Positions 28,643 to 41,663 of a stretch of DNA of 64,000 bases are shown piece after piece. A program made the translations under genes and the position numbers. Source of the DNA: Xylocopa sonorina (Eukaryota > Arthropoda > Insecta > Hymenoptera > Apidae); NCBI RefSeq assembly GCF_050948175.1, contig NC_135202.1, positions 2,232,001 through 2,296,000 on the forward strand, written 5' to 3'. The first letter of the stretch is position 1. Every line of letters starts with the position of its first letter. Below the pieces are notes generated by a model. The model was not told where the DNA came from. It searched no databases and saw only the letters and a list, made by a program, of their open reading frames with translations.

Positions 28643-29238
28643 GTAATGGAATCTTGAATAGACGGAATATTTTGTGAAATCCAAAGTAATCTAGTAGTGC
28701 AATAAATATTGCGATATGTTGTTTGCGTTAATCAGTATTGACTACTATGTTCATTCCAGGCTAGATATTATTTTCGAGAAAAGTGACAATCTTGATAATA
28801 ACCTAAATATAACCTTGCTTTGAAATTTTTATAAACATTCAGCTTTATAAAAAATATTCTACCGTAATTAGTTTGATTTATTTGTACACTTAAATTAATT
28901 GCTCCACTTTTACTTAAAAAGTATAAGAAGACAAATTCATTCTCTCTTTACTTAAAGACCAATTACTTGACAATTTGACATTACATTGTAGGAGAGATGT
29001 ATCTAAAACTTATAAACTTTTTACGTAATAAAAGATATAATTATTATGAAATACGGAATTTAACAGTAAAATATATTATTTATTGGTGCTAATTTATTGT
29101 GTTATTACGTGTTTGCTTTGTGAAATAAAATATTAAACAAAATCTGTTGATGTAAACAATGTACACCTTTAAAGATTAAATATTGACGTTTGATTAATAA
29201 TGGCCTTACTTATTAAGATTTAATTTATTTGTCACAGG

Positions 29239-30098
29239 ATGAAGCAAATTGTAACCAATCAGACTGTGAAAATACCTGAGGGGTTGACTGTTACAGTCAA
29301 ATCCCGTTTGGTTACCGTTAAAGGACCCAGAGGTGTTCTTAAACGCTCTTTCAAACACCTTGCACTTGATATTCGTGTAAGTAAATAGATTAAATATTTC
29401 TTGACGTTTAAAACATCAATATATTTGTGCATTGTTTGATGATACTTGGATTCCCCTTCATTTTCTAAATAAATGACAAATCCATTTCTGATTAATATAA
29501 TATAACGTTTAAAAGAAATCGTTCTGTAGTTTGAATGTATTCAAAACATGTTTCTGTTCTGTTCTTTTTTTACAGATGGTAAGTCCAAGGTTATTGAAAG
29601 TGGAGAAATGGTTTGGAACCAAAAAAGAATTGGCTGCTGTTCGAACAGTCTGTTCTCATATCGAAAATATGCTGAAAGGAGTGACTAAAGGATATCAGTA
29701 CAAAATGAGAGCCGTGTATGCTCATTTCCCCATTAACTGTGTTATAACCGAGAATAATACAGTCATTGAAATTCGTAACTTTTTGGGTGAGAAGTACATT
29801 CGCCGTGTAAAGATGGCACCTGGGGTGACAGTTGCAAATTCGGCTAAACAAAAGGACGAACTGATAATCGAAGGGAATTCGTTGGAAGATGTCTCTCGAT
29901 CCGGTACATAATTATTTAGATACATGCATTTATGAAAGAAATCCTAGTTTAAATGAATAATGCTTGTAATCAATGATCATTTTTATTTCAGCTGCCCTTA
30001 TACAGCAATCGACAACTGTAAAAAACAAGGATATTAGAAAGTTCTTGGATGGTCTCTACGTGTCTGAAAAGACAACAGTTGTACAAGACGATGAATAA
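29239..30098 (+). CDS. RpL9: 60S ribosomal protein L9 (uL6)
   Basis: Large-subunit ribosomal protein of the cytosolic ribosome, bound near the sarcin-ricin loop region. Three coding exons: 29239-29376, 29576-29903, 29992-30098; 190 residues, close to the roughly 190 of animal L9. The start MKQIVTNQTVKIPEG, the KGPRGVLKR segment, the YAHFPIN segment, NFLGEKYIRRVKM and the acidic end QDDE are all typical of the eukaryotic protein. The start is the only ATG between the acceptor at 29237 and the conserved N-terminus. Introns are 199 and 88 nt. It is probably expressed highly and constitutively from a TOP promoter near 28610. Confidence 0.98.
29431..29497 (+). ncRNA. possible box C/D snoRNA in an RpL9 intron
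   Basis: Inside the 199-nt intron there is a C-box-like TGATGA (29437-29442), a D-box CTGA (29488-29491), a CTAA that could be a degenerate D' box (29465-29468) and an AATGAC C'-like word just after it. Spacing and host-gene type fit an intronic C/D snoRNA, but the terminal stem is only about 3 bp and no rRNA target was identified. Confidence 0.2.
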
Positions 30099-30223
30099 AT
30101 GTTATTTACAATGTGACTGCGGCTTTGATTAACTGTAAATTTTGTTAATGACCTTTTATTGCAAATAGACATAATATATTTGATCAAACATAAGAATTTC
30201 GTTTAGATATTTATGTGACACAA

Positions 30224-30229
30224 AATAAA
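30224..30229 (+). terminator. probable polyadenylation signal of RpL9
   Basis: AATAAA about 125 bases after the stop, followed by a GTGTACAT GU-rich element. Confidence 0.45.
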
Positions 30230-32489
30230 TGTGTACATATATTTTTAAATAGGTCGAATTTTAAAGCACTTTTATTGAACGTGTATTTTACAACGGACAC
30301 GTAGTAATATACAGATCTCATCGATATAAAGCTGTAATGAAAAAATTATTTTTACGATTATCAATCGTTCACGTCACGCTTTCATTGTAATCTTTCTTAC
30401 AAAGCTAATGAAATAACACTGTTACAATCCTCATCTGATCTTTTGTACGCGAGTTTTAAATTAAATTCTTTTTATATTATTTCTGTTGTCTTAACTAGAG
30501 AAAATAAATAATGTTTATACATTAGCGCACATACACTAATTTATATTATTGCTTTGATAGATATTTATCGTGTCATCCCTGTTGCAATTTAATACATCTA
30601 AATGGAATTTAAATCTTTTACTTATCGTTTGATCCTTCGATGTTACTCAAAAGTGAAAAATAATATTTCGATGATACTTATCGATCGAAAAGGTACCTTT
30701 GTACCTCTCGCTGATAAGATTATTTAAAACCTACTTCCATTAGGCGATGAGCAAATTGTATATACAGATGGTATATAAAATGATTAAATATCCGTAAACA
30801 GTTCTCGTAAATGAAATATAAAAAAAAATCAACATTTTAGTGTACTAATTATTATTATAAAATATGCAATAATTACGAAATAAGAAATTGTAAGATATTA
30901 CGTGTAATTGATTCTTATTTTTATTATCAAAACCGATATCTTTAATTATCATTTGGGTGGCAATTAACTTTTCATAATATTGTATAATAAATTATTTATC
31001 AATGTAAACTTAAAATACTTTCCTTGCACGTACTACATTCTTACATAAGCATCCAAGTTCATTGAAACCGATGATAAGCTTACTGTGCGATCGAATTTGA
31101 ACGGTGGTAACATTTTTATTCGATATATAATCGATTCGAGTTAATTCCAATTTTTATTTCCATTGAAAAGCAGAAAAGTCAATTGGTTATTTAAAATGCG
31201 AAACATTTTAATAGGAAAAAAAAGTGATAAGAGCTATATAAAGAACAATGTGTGTACGTGTGTATCAATTACTTGCGATATATAAAAGACTGAGAAAAAA
31301 AGAATAAGAAAAAAGCAATAATTGCCGATTATATAAACGAATAACGCGTGAGTAACTGGGAGATTATCTAAACAACAAAACAATTAGGATAATTATTGCG
31401 TATATACATTATAGTAGCGCACATTATTTGATTACAAAATACAACTGAAATATATCTATGATGTAAGAAGTATGTACCTTGAATTAAATTAAATTTGGAG
31501 TAAATTTAAAAAAAGTTTGAAAACAGCTATTCAAATGAAAATTTCCATTGAAACTTTCATTAAAGAAATTACGAGTGCTTCTTCTCCTTAATCTACAGAA
31601 AGGTATCGTACAATCGCGATAAAATTATAAAAATGTATTATACATTTTATCAATATTCGTGTCTACAAATGAATAATAAATTATCCACCGACTGTTGCAA
31701 CGATGATCGCGTATTTCCTACTATATTTACTATTCTCGATCTGGCGTATCATCGATCGAAGCGGAAAGGACAAAGGTTCGATGATGTTTTCTACGAAACG
31801 TAATCCGAAACAAAGCGAGGTGCGATGGATAAACGTGTAGAAGAGGTATCGGATGAAGAGAGCATCTTGTGAAATAGAAGAAGAGAAGGCGACATGTTCT
31901 TGATCGACGGGCCAGTAGTGAGGGGAATAAGGACACGATAGAGGGAGACGGTAAAGGGAGAAGAACATGCGTGGCCGGTGCAGTATTCAGAATTGGCTTT
32001 AGTGAGCGATCTGATTCCCCCGGACGTATCACACGGTCCATGGCGTTATAGTAAACTCATGTGAACGATCATGCCCACGACACGTTCGCCCGTGCTTTCC
32101 TAGCTGTAACTAGCGTTCGAATTGACGCCGGCTCTTTGAATGCACGCGTGTCTCACTGCACTCATCGAATTTACTGTAAAAGATCTCGGTGCAACTAAAA
32201 TTACCCGGTGAAAGCCGAGGAGGACTGTAGGACAAGAAAGTAGCAGTCTTTTTCGTATCTTCGTCTTGGTAAGTGCGTACTTTCGATTTTCTTCTCGCGT
32301 TGACAGCGTATCGGGGAGTTGATGCATAAAACGGTTCATCTATACGTGCGATAACAAGTTCGTAAAATATCGTGAAACACTTTAGCCCGATAACAGTCGT
32401 CGAAGACCGAAACAATTGTGAACAATTAGCGATACGATATAGACCTGTAGGTATATTTATTAGAGCAGGATTTTCCCTAATAAGTTTGC

Positions 32490-32604
<115 letters not shown>

Positions 32605-35093
32605 TTGTTTGTAAAGAAATTTTATCGCGAGAATTCATGTGCAACGTACGCTCGTCGCTCGATCGAAACCAGTTGACGAGTGCAAAATCATTTAAAAGTT
32701 TAACATAAACTTTATATAAACGATTTCGTCATTTACCATATCGTGTAAGCACCAATGGCACCATCATTTGATTCTGTCGTAAACGTGAATAAGGTCATTA
32801 TGAATGACAAATATATATAATATAATATAACGGAATATTTTTACTACTCGCGACATCAATATCCGTAAACTTTAAAGCTTACAATTTATTTTACCATACT
32901 AATTATTTCATGGTACTAAAAATATCTATTCAGAAATTATTTATATATTTATTACGCTAACGACGAAACGGTGCAATAATATTTGCAATGATGTTTCATT
33001 AAATCAAACGAATCCAGGTGAATTTCGCAGGTGTTTAAATATATAAAAATGAGAGACGATTGATAACCACTATCAAACGGTATGCGGTACGAAGCAATCG
33101 GTATTCAATATTGTATTTCATATTCTGTTCTGTTTGCAGGAGCAAACCTGTAAATTGTTTGATCACACAGGGATTAAAAACTGTTTAGAAGGATTTCGAT
33201 TAAAATTGCAATGTTTGAACAAGATAAATGGGTGTATAAACGCATTTGAAATTATCTTAACGTAGTTAAGGTTACCATTCGTTACATGGTTGTAAAAACG
33301 CAAAGCGACTCACTATCAAATTCGTTCTTCAACTGGCCACTTTGTCCTACTTCTTAACACCTTTCGAGTAAGCTGACGATGATCGCACACAATCATTCCG
33401 GACTTCGAGCGAAACGTGCTCGCGTCCCGCGTGTGTAAGTGACGCGTAACGTAAAATCTGAAAATTCCTTGATTTATATCCTACGAAGCTATGCCTATGA
33501 ATCAACGTCGTATCGATGTACATATGTTCGACGGAAAAAAATTAATTGGAATTTATTCGTTTGGAAATGGAAGGAAATATACGCGTAGACGTAGACCGAT
33601 CGTTAAGAACGAGTAAAATTATTTTCGAGATTAACTGTCAGCAATGTTTCGATACGTCAGTCGTTTTAGGTTGAGATAAATTCAAGTGCAATAGATATCG
33701 ATAAGAATGTCGTGTCAATTTTTACGAAACGATAGCGTGGTATAGAACGGAATGGATTGCAGAATAGTATTAATTATAAATCGGAATTAAACAATAAACT
33801 ATTGACATATTCCGGTTCAAAACATCTTAGCCTTGTTTAAAACGTCTTTTATAGTAAATTTGCTTTACATGATCAATTGAAAACACGGAATTTGTATAAA
33901 AGAACGCGCAACGAATAACCGAATGTAATTGAATGAATTATGTTTAGTATACTCGATGGAACGGCAGGAATATTCATCGATTACTTCTCGGGAATTTTTA
34001 ATTCTCGCATAATTAAAAAACATAGCCAATTGACGTAATTTAAAAGTGTGAGCATTTCAGAACGCTCGACGGAGCACATATTAATGTTTTTTTCATCTAG
34101 AATGCCGATACCAAGGATTCGCATAAATTCATATGAATGACAAGGAGCTAGTGTTTTATGTTTTGGATAGACTCTTTTGTACGGAATGCAATAAAATCTC
34201 AAATGTAAACGTGTAATCGGTTACACGATTTGTAACTATAAACTCGCGTATACATGTGTGTGCGTGCGTGCGTACGTGCGTGCGTGGATGCGCGGTCAAA
34301 TAATGCAATAAAAATTGTTAGTATAGTTATCTCGAATTATATCGGTCCACGTAAACAACCTGTGAGCTTCGATCTCTAATGATCTCCGTTGGACTTTCAT
34401 TAAATGATTCATTATTTGCGATTAGATTTGCGATGTACTTCGACCAACCATGATAAATAATTGCTATTGTTTTACATACGGACCAGTTGGAAATGAGTAA
34501 GCTGCTTCCTATGTGACAGGATGGGATGGGACGGGAGAGAAGAGGAGCCTGTGGCTTTTATCTATACTTGTTTTTCTATTTACACGTTTCAACTTTACAA
34601 CCTATAATAATTATACCTGTGTATGCTATAATTATGTATACAATAGAATTTCATAGCGTATTAATAATTAGATGACATTAGAACAATTATACGATCCTCT
34701 GGACATTTTTTTAAACAAATTTATTTTACGCAGCTGTACAAATTTGTTCAATTTGGTATACAAGCTCGACTCGAATGTCAAAAGGAGGAGGTGGACATTG
34801 TTAAAGTTCAGTTGAACTTTCTGAAACAATGATCGTCGTTTAATTCCATAAACAAGATTACGGTTATCGCTGCGAAGATAGGCCACTTTGTTCTCTTTGA
34901 GGAAGTTTGCTCAACGATCAACCGTTTCAATGTCGTTGATGCTTCGTTTAACAGTGCCGTTCACACATGGATCGTTTTCCATTTAACCGTTTATGATTAA
35001 TCCGATAGCGCGCAGTTTGTTACAGTTATTTTCTGTTTATGTTCGTTTATTTATTCGTTATCGAATCTCAACGAAAAGCGTTATTTTACTAAT

Positions 35094-35468
35094 TTAACAC
35101 GTTCACGCCGGCGTGACCCACCGGTGGGTCACACTTGACTGTTCCGTGGGGCGGCGTGACCCACCGGTGGGTCACACTTGACTGCTCCGTGGGGCGGCGT
35201 GACCCACCGGTGGGTCACGCGTTTTCAGAAAATTAATCGTATCTTCAGACGAACCACTTTCTTCCAGATCCATTTTATCTATTATTTATAAGGGCAAAAA
35301 TTCTAATATATTCTAACCGCCTCTGTAGAAGAAAAGATAATTTTAGCTTCGCAATAAGCGAGTTCAAATTCGCAACGATATTGCCCCGCCCCACGAAGCT
35401 TAACGCGATAAGACAGTCCCGCCTCACGCGGAGAAACGTAGATTTTCGCCCCGGCGTGAACGTGTTAA
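35094..35468. mobile_element. piggyBac-like MITE, TTAA target site, 367 bp between the TTAAs
   Basis: Both ends abut TTAA (35094-35097 and 35465-35468), the target duplication of piggyBac transposons. Inward from these are terminal inverted repeats that match perfectly over 14 bases (CACGTTCACGCCGG). The interior is strikingly GC-rich for this window and has no transposase ORF, so it is a non-autonomous element. The left third holds three tandem palindromes (see the next entry). The right half contains a CCCCGCCCCACG and a CCGCCTCACGCGG stretch. Family assignment rests on the TTAA and the terminal-repeat architecture, not on a match to a known element. Confidence 0.8.
35111..35220. repeat. 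43-bp tandem repeat with three perfect palindromes inside the MITE
   Basis: The 20-bp palindrome GTGACCCACCGGTGGGTCAC occurs three times, its GCGTGACC edge starting at 35111, 35154 and 35197, a period of exactly 43. The spacers (ACTTGACTG, T or C, TCCGTGGGGCGGC) differ at a single base. The first palindrome edge overlaps the inner part of the terminal repeat. Confidence 0.95.
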
Positions 35469-36628
35469 TCAAGGATCGATCGAATGGTCGAACGTTCGTC
35501 GAACACGTGGGTATTTCGAGCGACTGTGAAATTGACTGATATTTGTTAATAACATTGTTGTCGGCCGAGATAAGAGGGCAAAGCTCTCGGATCTCGAATA
35601 AGTCGTTGATTATGTGATGGCCACTGTCGGGGATGCCAATGTCGTAGGTGAACTGACTTGACTCGATTTTCAGTTGTAACGCTGACAAACGTTGATAATT
35701 ACTGTTTCTCTTTGCCGCCTCGTTGATATTTAAATAAAGTCGCGTGCTAGACTACTAATTAGTGGCAATACGTGAATCGTTAAATATTTCGAGTTACGAA
35801 TCTTGCAAAAAATCTTCCAATCGGGATTTACTCTACGACGAGCTTAACTTGCGTTTAGATTTACATACCATACACACTCTGTTTAGAAACGGTTTTTTTT
35901 ATTTCAATTCATTGAGAGATTTATTTTCGTCTATATAACGTGATATTTTCGTAATGTTTGTTCATATTGGGATAGTGCACGCTAGACTGATATAATTATT
36001 TAAATCCTATGAAAACCATTCTTGCTATGTAAATTCCTCCTATCGTTGCATCTCTATTAATACCCTGTATACTTATGTAAAAAACATAAAAATTACCATA
36101 TATAATATTTCTATCGTGAACTTAATTAGTTAATTGCTTGATGGTGACTTGGTAGTTTTTACGCGCGGCATTCGATATTTTTCCATTAATTGTAATTACT
36201 TTTTCCAATGACACGTTAAGGAAAGTCACGCGTGGCAACATCATTTTAACGAAGAAAAAAAAAAGAAAAAAACTGAAGCAGACATGGATATCAAACAAGG
36301 TTTGCGAGGTAACGAGCAGACAGCAGAGACAATTCAATGTACGATCCCTCTTCGAGGGATCCATTAACTTCAAATAGACAATAGCCAAGTTGACGAAAAG
36401 CAGCTGGTTGACGAGCAACCAGTTGACGAAAACTTGTTATGCAATGTTAACGCGTTATACAATTTTGCATACAATTGATTCAACGCGCGCTGCTACTTTT
36501 AATGCTATCTGTAAACATTTCCTCCCTTCCTTTTAACAGTGACCCATGTTCACTTCGGTTGCAGTCTTGTGGGGTTTGCTCGCTTGCCTATACCCGACCA
36601 ATTGGACCGAGCATTTCAGTATTGTACG
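35469..36628. other. spacer and 5' UTR of the plus-strand ABCG gene
   Basis: No coding exon. Near its right end a polypyrimidine tract and acceptor (CCTTTTAACAG) end at 36539, suggesting that 36540-36628 is 5' UTR of the ABCG gene and that its first exon lies further upstream. A short upstream ORF (ATG near 36546, stop near 36640) overlaps the main start in another frame. A small hairpin (GATCCCTCTTCGAGGGATC) lies near 36341. Confidence 0.5.
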
Positions 36629-38109
36629 ATGGAGGTATTGATGCACGAAGCGGTCACTGGCCAAGAGACAAACACAGTCGATTCACAGATTTATACCGCA
36701 TCGAAACAACAACCGATAAGGAAGGCCGAGAGCGTAACAATGAATGGTGTCGATGGGCAATTTATGGAAAAAGATACATCAGACGACATTGAGATTGTTT
36801 TCGAGAACATCACGTACACGGTATCGCTTGGTTGCAAAAAAGGTCAGTTTCAGTGGCGGCTCGTGAGTAAAATGAGTAGAAGTGTTACCCAAAAAATCGA
36901 ACGACCTTTTCTTTCTGGTTTCTTATTCTCTTCTTCTATTAAATATTTGGGATAATATCAGGTGGAGGTATTCTGCAGTGCCTATGCTCGAGCTGCCTCT
37001 TACCAGTGGCCTCTTACCACGAGTCGCGTTTGGACAATTTCCTTCTTATGCTGTTTGCGTTAGCTATAGCTATAGCAATTACTATTGTTAACTACGTGTC
37101 GACTGAAATGTATATAAAGTATTAGCTAAAAACGAATTGAATGCACGTTGGCTTTGAAATACTAGTGGAGAAAAACGGCTATCGCGCGGTCCATAATTCC
37201 AACAATTACTTTTACGTAAAAACTGGTTGATTTAGTTTGCCATTTCTACGGTAAACTTTATTGGCTTCAAGATAAACGTAACGAGGTTGACAATCTTTCA
37301 CGCTCTCCTTGCCATTGCATAATAGGTTAATAGCCTGGACATTACGCCATTTAAAGGAACTCTTTACCAATCGGTACAAACTTAGTTAGCTCACTTTTTT
37401 TTTTTTAGCCTGTTTGATGTTAATGAGATGTCATGTTCTTTACAGTCACGACATAATTCCACACTTTATTATAATTTGCAGGCCACTAATGCGTTCTATA
37501 AGCTAGAGTGGATGTTTGTGTTACAGGTGAAAAGAAGATATTGCATGGAATCAATGGAAGACTTCCAGCTAGACGGTTAATCGCTTTAATGGGCCCATCC
37601 GGGGCAGGAAAGTCGACCTTACTGGATGTCTTGTCGGGATACAGGACTACCGGTGTTAACGGCAATATCTACATCAATGGACATATTCGACGGATAAACT
37701 CTTTTCGAAAGTGAGCATCGTTTCGTACAAAATTGTTTCTATAATTTCGAGAAACTCCGCACTTCGGCACTCTGCACGGCTGACCATCAAGTACGCGGGA
37801 GAATTCACGCGATAGTAGTTTTTATACATAATAGTTTTTAATGTTATCACCGAATGGATGACGTTTCTACCTCTGACTATCATTTCCATATGTCCCGTAT
37901 GATTATCGCAGATGTAGCGCGTACATCACCCAAGACGATCGTTTGGAGCCTCTGTTGACAGTTATGGAGAACATGAGAATCGCCGCTGACCTCAAGCTCC
38001 CCACGACTACGCCTAGATATGAGAAGGAAGCGATAGTAAGTTATGATACATCTCAGGGGTCGATTGCGAAGATCTAAATGTTTTGAATTGCATCGTTGGC
38101 TAAATGAAA

Positions 38110-38179
<70 letters not shown>

Positions 38180-41100
38180 GGCGGGAACGATAAGATAACC
38201 TGCCTTAGGTTTGCCACGAGGACGGTCAAACGTTTGTTACACGATAGCTGTACGAACAAGAAGTGTATACGATAATGTGCTATTGCAAAAGAAATCTAAA
38301 CAAAGTATTGCAGAATGTTAAATTCAAGATTTTTTCGCTGGCAATAGTCAGTTTGTTGAATTTAATTTTTAGTAGGTTAATTAATTAATTCAAATTCTGT
38401 TATACGTACAACGATATAAAGAAAGTAGGGGGAATAAATGTAGCTCAAGCGCGAGGTCCCTAAAGCATCTGTGGGTCGAAGAACTATTGCATTTGCATTA
38501 TCCTCGTAATCATATTACCTACCACATAGACTTGGATACACGCGAATGCACGTTCAAAAAATATGCAAATATTCCACATTTCAGATTGAGAAGGTCCTCA
38601 CTACCTTGGGCCTGTTCGAGCACAGTGATACACGAACGGAAAGATTGAGTGGAGGCCAAAGAAAGAGACTGTCCATTGCTTTGGAGTTGGTTAACAATCC
38701 GATAGTTATGTTTCTCGACGAACCGACGACGTAAGTAGAGTTCTGTCGAAAGCAAGAAATCCTTGACTGGAATGGAGGAATTGGAGGAATGAGTGATCGT
38801 TCTTTTGTTATTATTGAAGAACAATATAATCGTAACTTAAAGAAAAGAAACAAAAGCGAATGGTTGAAAGAAGAAAAGTACCTACATGCTAAATCACGTA
38901 TCTCTGTAGAAAACACGAAACCTGTTTCAATGCCACTTCGATGTTTTGCACCTTTTTCTTCTCTTTTTTTTCTCTTGTTTTATTACGGCTCGTGCAGATT
39001 ATAGAGCGGGAACTTCGGACTGCGGTCTACAAAAAAATTACCGACGGACCGCAGGACGACCATACCTTCCTTTATTGTTAGACCAAACGATGATACGCGT
39101 CGACTTTTTGACGAATATGTGTACACTATAAATTATTATTGTACGATAGTAATTCACTCACACGATTGCATGATATTATCGTAGCAATGAATGGTGGTCC
39201 TTTCAGGGGACTGGACAGTTCATCGTGCATGCAAGTGGTGAAATTGCTGAATGTGCTCGCGCGACAAGGAAGGACGATTGTCTGCACGATACATCAGCCT
39301 AGTGCATCGCTCTTTCAGCTTTTTGATGTGGTACTGGATTCCCTCTATAACATAAACATCATCCTGCTATTCGCATAATTATTTCTTTGTTCGCGCAGAT
39401 TATATCATAATTGTTTCTCGTATGTCTATTCGCTGATGAAAAATCTAACCAATTTACCTGACCGATGATAATTATAATTCTAGATTTATGTACTGGCGAA
39501 TGGCGAATGTCTGTACCACGGTGCAACCAATCGGCTAATTCCATATTTGGAGAACGTCAAGATGCCGTGTCCTATATATCATAATCCAGCAGATTACGGT
39601 ACAAATATGTTTTCGAAATTTAGTTAACCGAAATTTCTCTAAACGTTTCACGATTTATTTATTTTTCTCCTTGCAGTAATCGAGTTGTCTTGTGGCGAAT
39701 ATGGAGAAGACAAAATACCGTTATTAAAGTCGGGCTCCGAAAATGGCAAGACTTTGCAATGGTTCGAAAATCTTGATGCTGAGAAAAGTGGAAAAGGCTT
39801 GAGAGGTATATCCGCTATACATGAATTGGGATGTCTTCTTAAATAATGTATCATTTATTTATCTTTTCTGTTTTTTTTCTTTTGCAGGGTCGCAGTCGTT
39901 TAATAGTTTGGATTCAGGTAACACGAGTAGCCTACAAGCGACTTCCTTGATCCATCAGATTAAAGTTTTGATGAGGAGAGGTTTCTTGATGTGCGCGAGA
40001 GATAGTGTAAGAATTTTATCATCACTTTATATCACTCTCTGTATTATATACATAATTTGCATACAATAGTATGTACTAATTTCCCATTTCGCGTTCATAT
40101 TGCCTTTGCCATTTAAAGGTTTACCATTAATTTCTGTTTTTGTTACAGACATTGACACATTTACGGATCGTGGTCAATATATTCGTCGGTTTGATGCTCG
40201 GTTCGGTTTTCCTTGGCAGCGGTACGGACGGATCCAGGGTTTTAAATAATTATAATCTTCTGTTCTTCATTCTCATACATCACATGATGACCACGATGAT
40301 GCTTACTGTAGTTACTTGTAATTAAAACTTTATATAGTCAGACTTACTTTCACAAAGATAGTTTTCTAACGTTCAGTCATTATTTTATAACAATGCTGAA
40401 ACATCATTTTCAGTTCCGATGCAAATGAACATCTTGTTGAAGGAGCACTTTAACAGATGGTACAGCTTAAAAGCGTTTTACACGGCTACAACCCTGACCG
40501 ACTTGCCGATTTCAATATTTTGCTGTCTGATATTTTCTGTGATAGTATATTTCATCACGTCACAGCCGTTAGAAATAACACGATTTCTTATGTTCTTCTC
40601 GATTTGCTTATTAGTGGTTTTCATAGGGCAAGGGATAGGTCTTATGATTGGTGCAGTGTTCAACGTAGTGGTGAGTATATTTTTGTCGTCTTACAATTAT
40701 TTGACCAGATTTTTTTTTTTTTGTTAAATGACATTACCGGACTACTCTTAGGTAGAGTATTCTATGTAGTATGTAGTCGGTGTGTTTATAAAGGTTATTG
40801 GCCTCTGCTGTACCCACATCTAATAAGGCACGATACTGTTTGACTGTGGTCGGTAATAATTGGTGCATGGATTGTCGGAGCAGACGAATTATGAATAATT
40901 ACGAATAATTCGTCTTATGTGTAAAAAAGTTCGTACGAACTCTAATTTAAAAAAGAGTAAGTTCATGTACCAATTCGTATCGATCGAAGTGTAAATATTC
41001 TTACTATCGAATCCACTAGCAGATTCTAAATGAGATGTCACTTCAATTCTCTTTCTCGTCACTTTTTGTTTTTTTCTCTTTCGAAACACTAATGTTTAGA

Positions 41101-41663
41101 ATACCCCATGAGTTTAGAAGATACTTAACATGTCTTTCTAGTGCTATGTATAAGAAAGACTAAAAATAGCAAACGTTTTATAAATTTTAGAATGGAACAT
41201 TTATTGGACCAGTGTGCGCTGTACCAATGATGATGTTCTCCGGTTTTGGCGTATCGTTACGTGACATACCAATTTATCTGGAATGGGGTACACACATCAG
41301 TTTTCTACGATACGCTTTAGAAGGGTAAAATATTCTTTTTGTCCTATAGTCTAAACCCTAAGACTGCAAAAACGACATTACCGACTATTCGATACCGAAT
41401 CATTAGAGATATCAAAGTTTTACTCGTTATTTTACATTTACAGAGTTATAGGCGCTCTATATGGATTCAATCGATCAATGTTACCGTGTAAGGACAAGGA
41501 TATCTTCTATTGTCACTATAAGTATCCATCAAAATTCCTCTCGGATATCGCTATAGATGCTGATCAGTATTGGAATGATATCGCAGCGCTCATCGTAATA
41601 GTTGTCGTAACTCGAAGCACTGCTTATTTTCTTCTTAAATGGAAGATTTTATCTGTACGATAA
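36629..41663 (+). CDS. ABC transporter, subfamily G half-transporter (copy A)
   Basis: Membrane half-transporter of the ABCG1/ABCG4-like insect group; it dimerises to move lipids or other hydrophobic molecules, and the substrate is unknown. Twelve exons: 36629-36842, 37527-37710, 37912-38035, 38585-38730, 39207-39330, 39484-39598, 39677-39805, 39888-40006, 40149-40317, 40414-40670, 41191-41324, 41444-41663; 644 residues. Reverse order typical of ABCG: nucleotide-binding domain first, with Walker A GPSGAGKST (94-102), Q-loop YITQDD, signature LSGGQ (195-199), Walker B IVMFLDEP (214-221), D-loop GLDSSS and H-loop His252. The membrane domain (about 390-640) has the EHFNRWY segment before its middle helices. 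All catalytic motifs are intact. The start is the first in-frame ATG after a 5' UTR acceptor. An AATAAA at 41719-41724 probably ends the mRNA. Confidence 0.95.
38110..38179. repeat. (GC)n(GA)n compound microsatellite in an ABCG intron
   Basis: Seven GC units run directly into about 27 GA units, inside intron 3 of the plus-strand ABCG gene, about 70 bases after its donor. Confidence 0.95.

Noticed and set aside
31681..32415. Overlapping minus-strand ORFs of 79-103 codons in the GC-richer block
   Set aside because: Higher G+C lengthens random ORFs; no domain, splice signal or codon pattern is shared among them.
35275..35688. 137-codon minus ORF running through the right end of the MITE
   Set aside because: It crosses the TTAA boundary of the element and shows none of the DDD or Cys-rich features of a piggyBac transposase; it is probably a chance opening.
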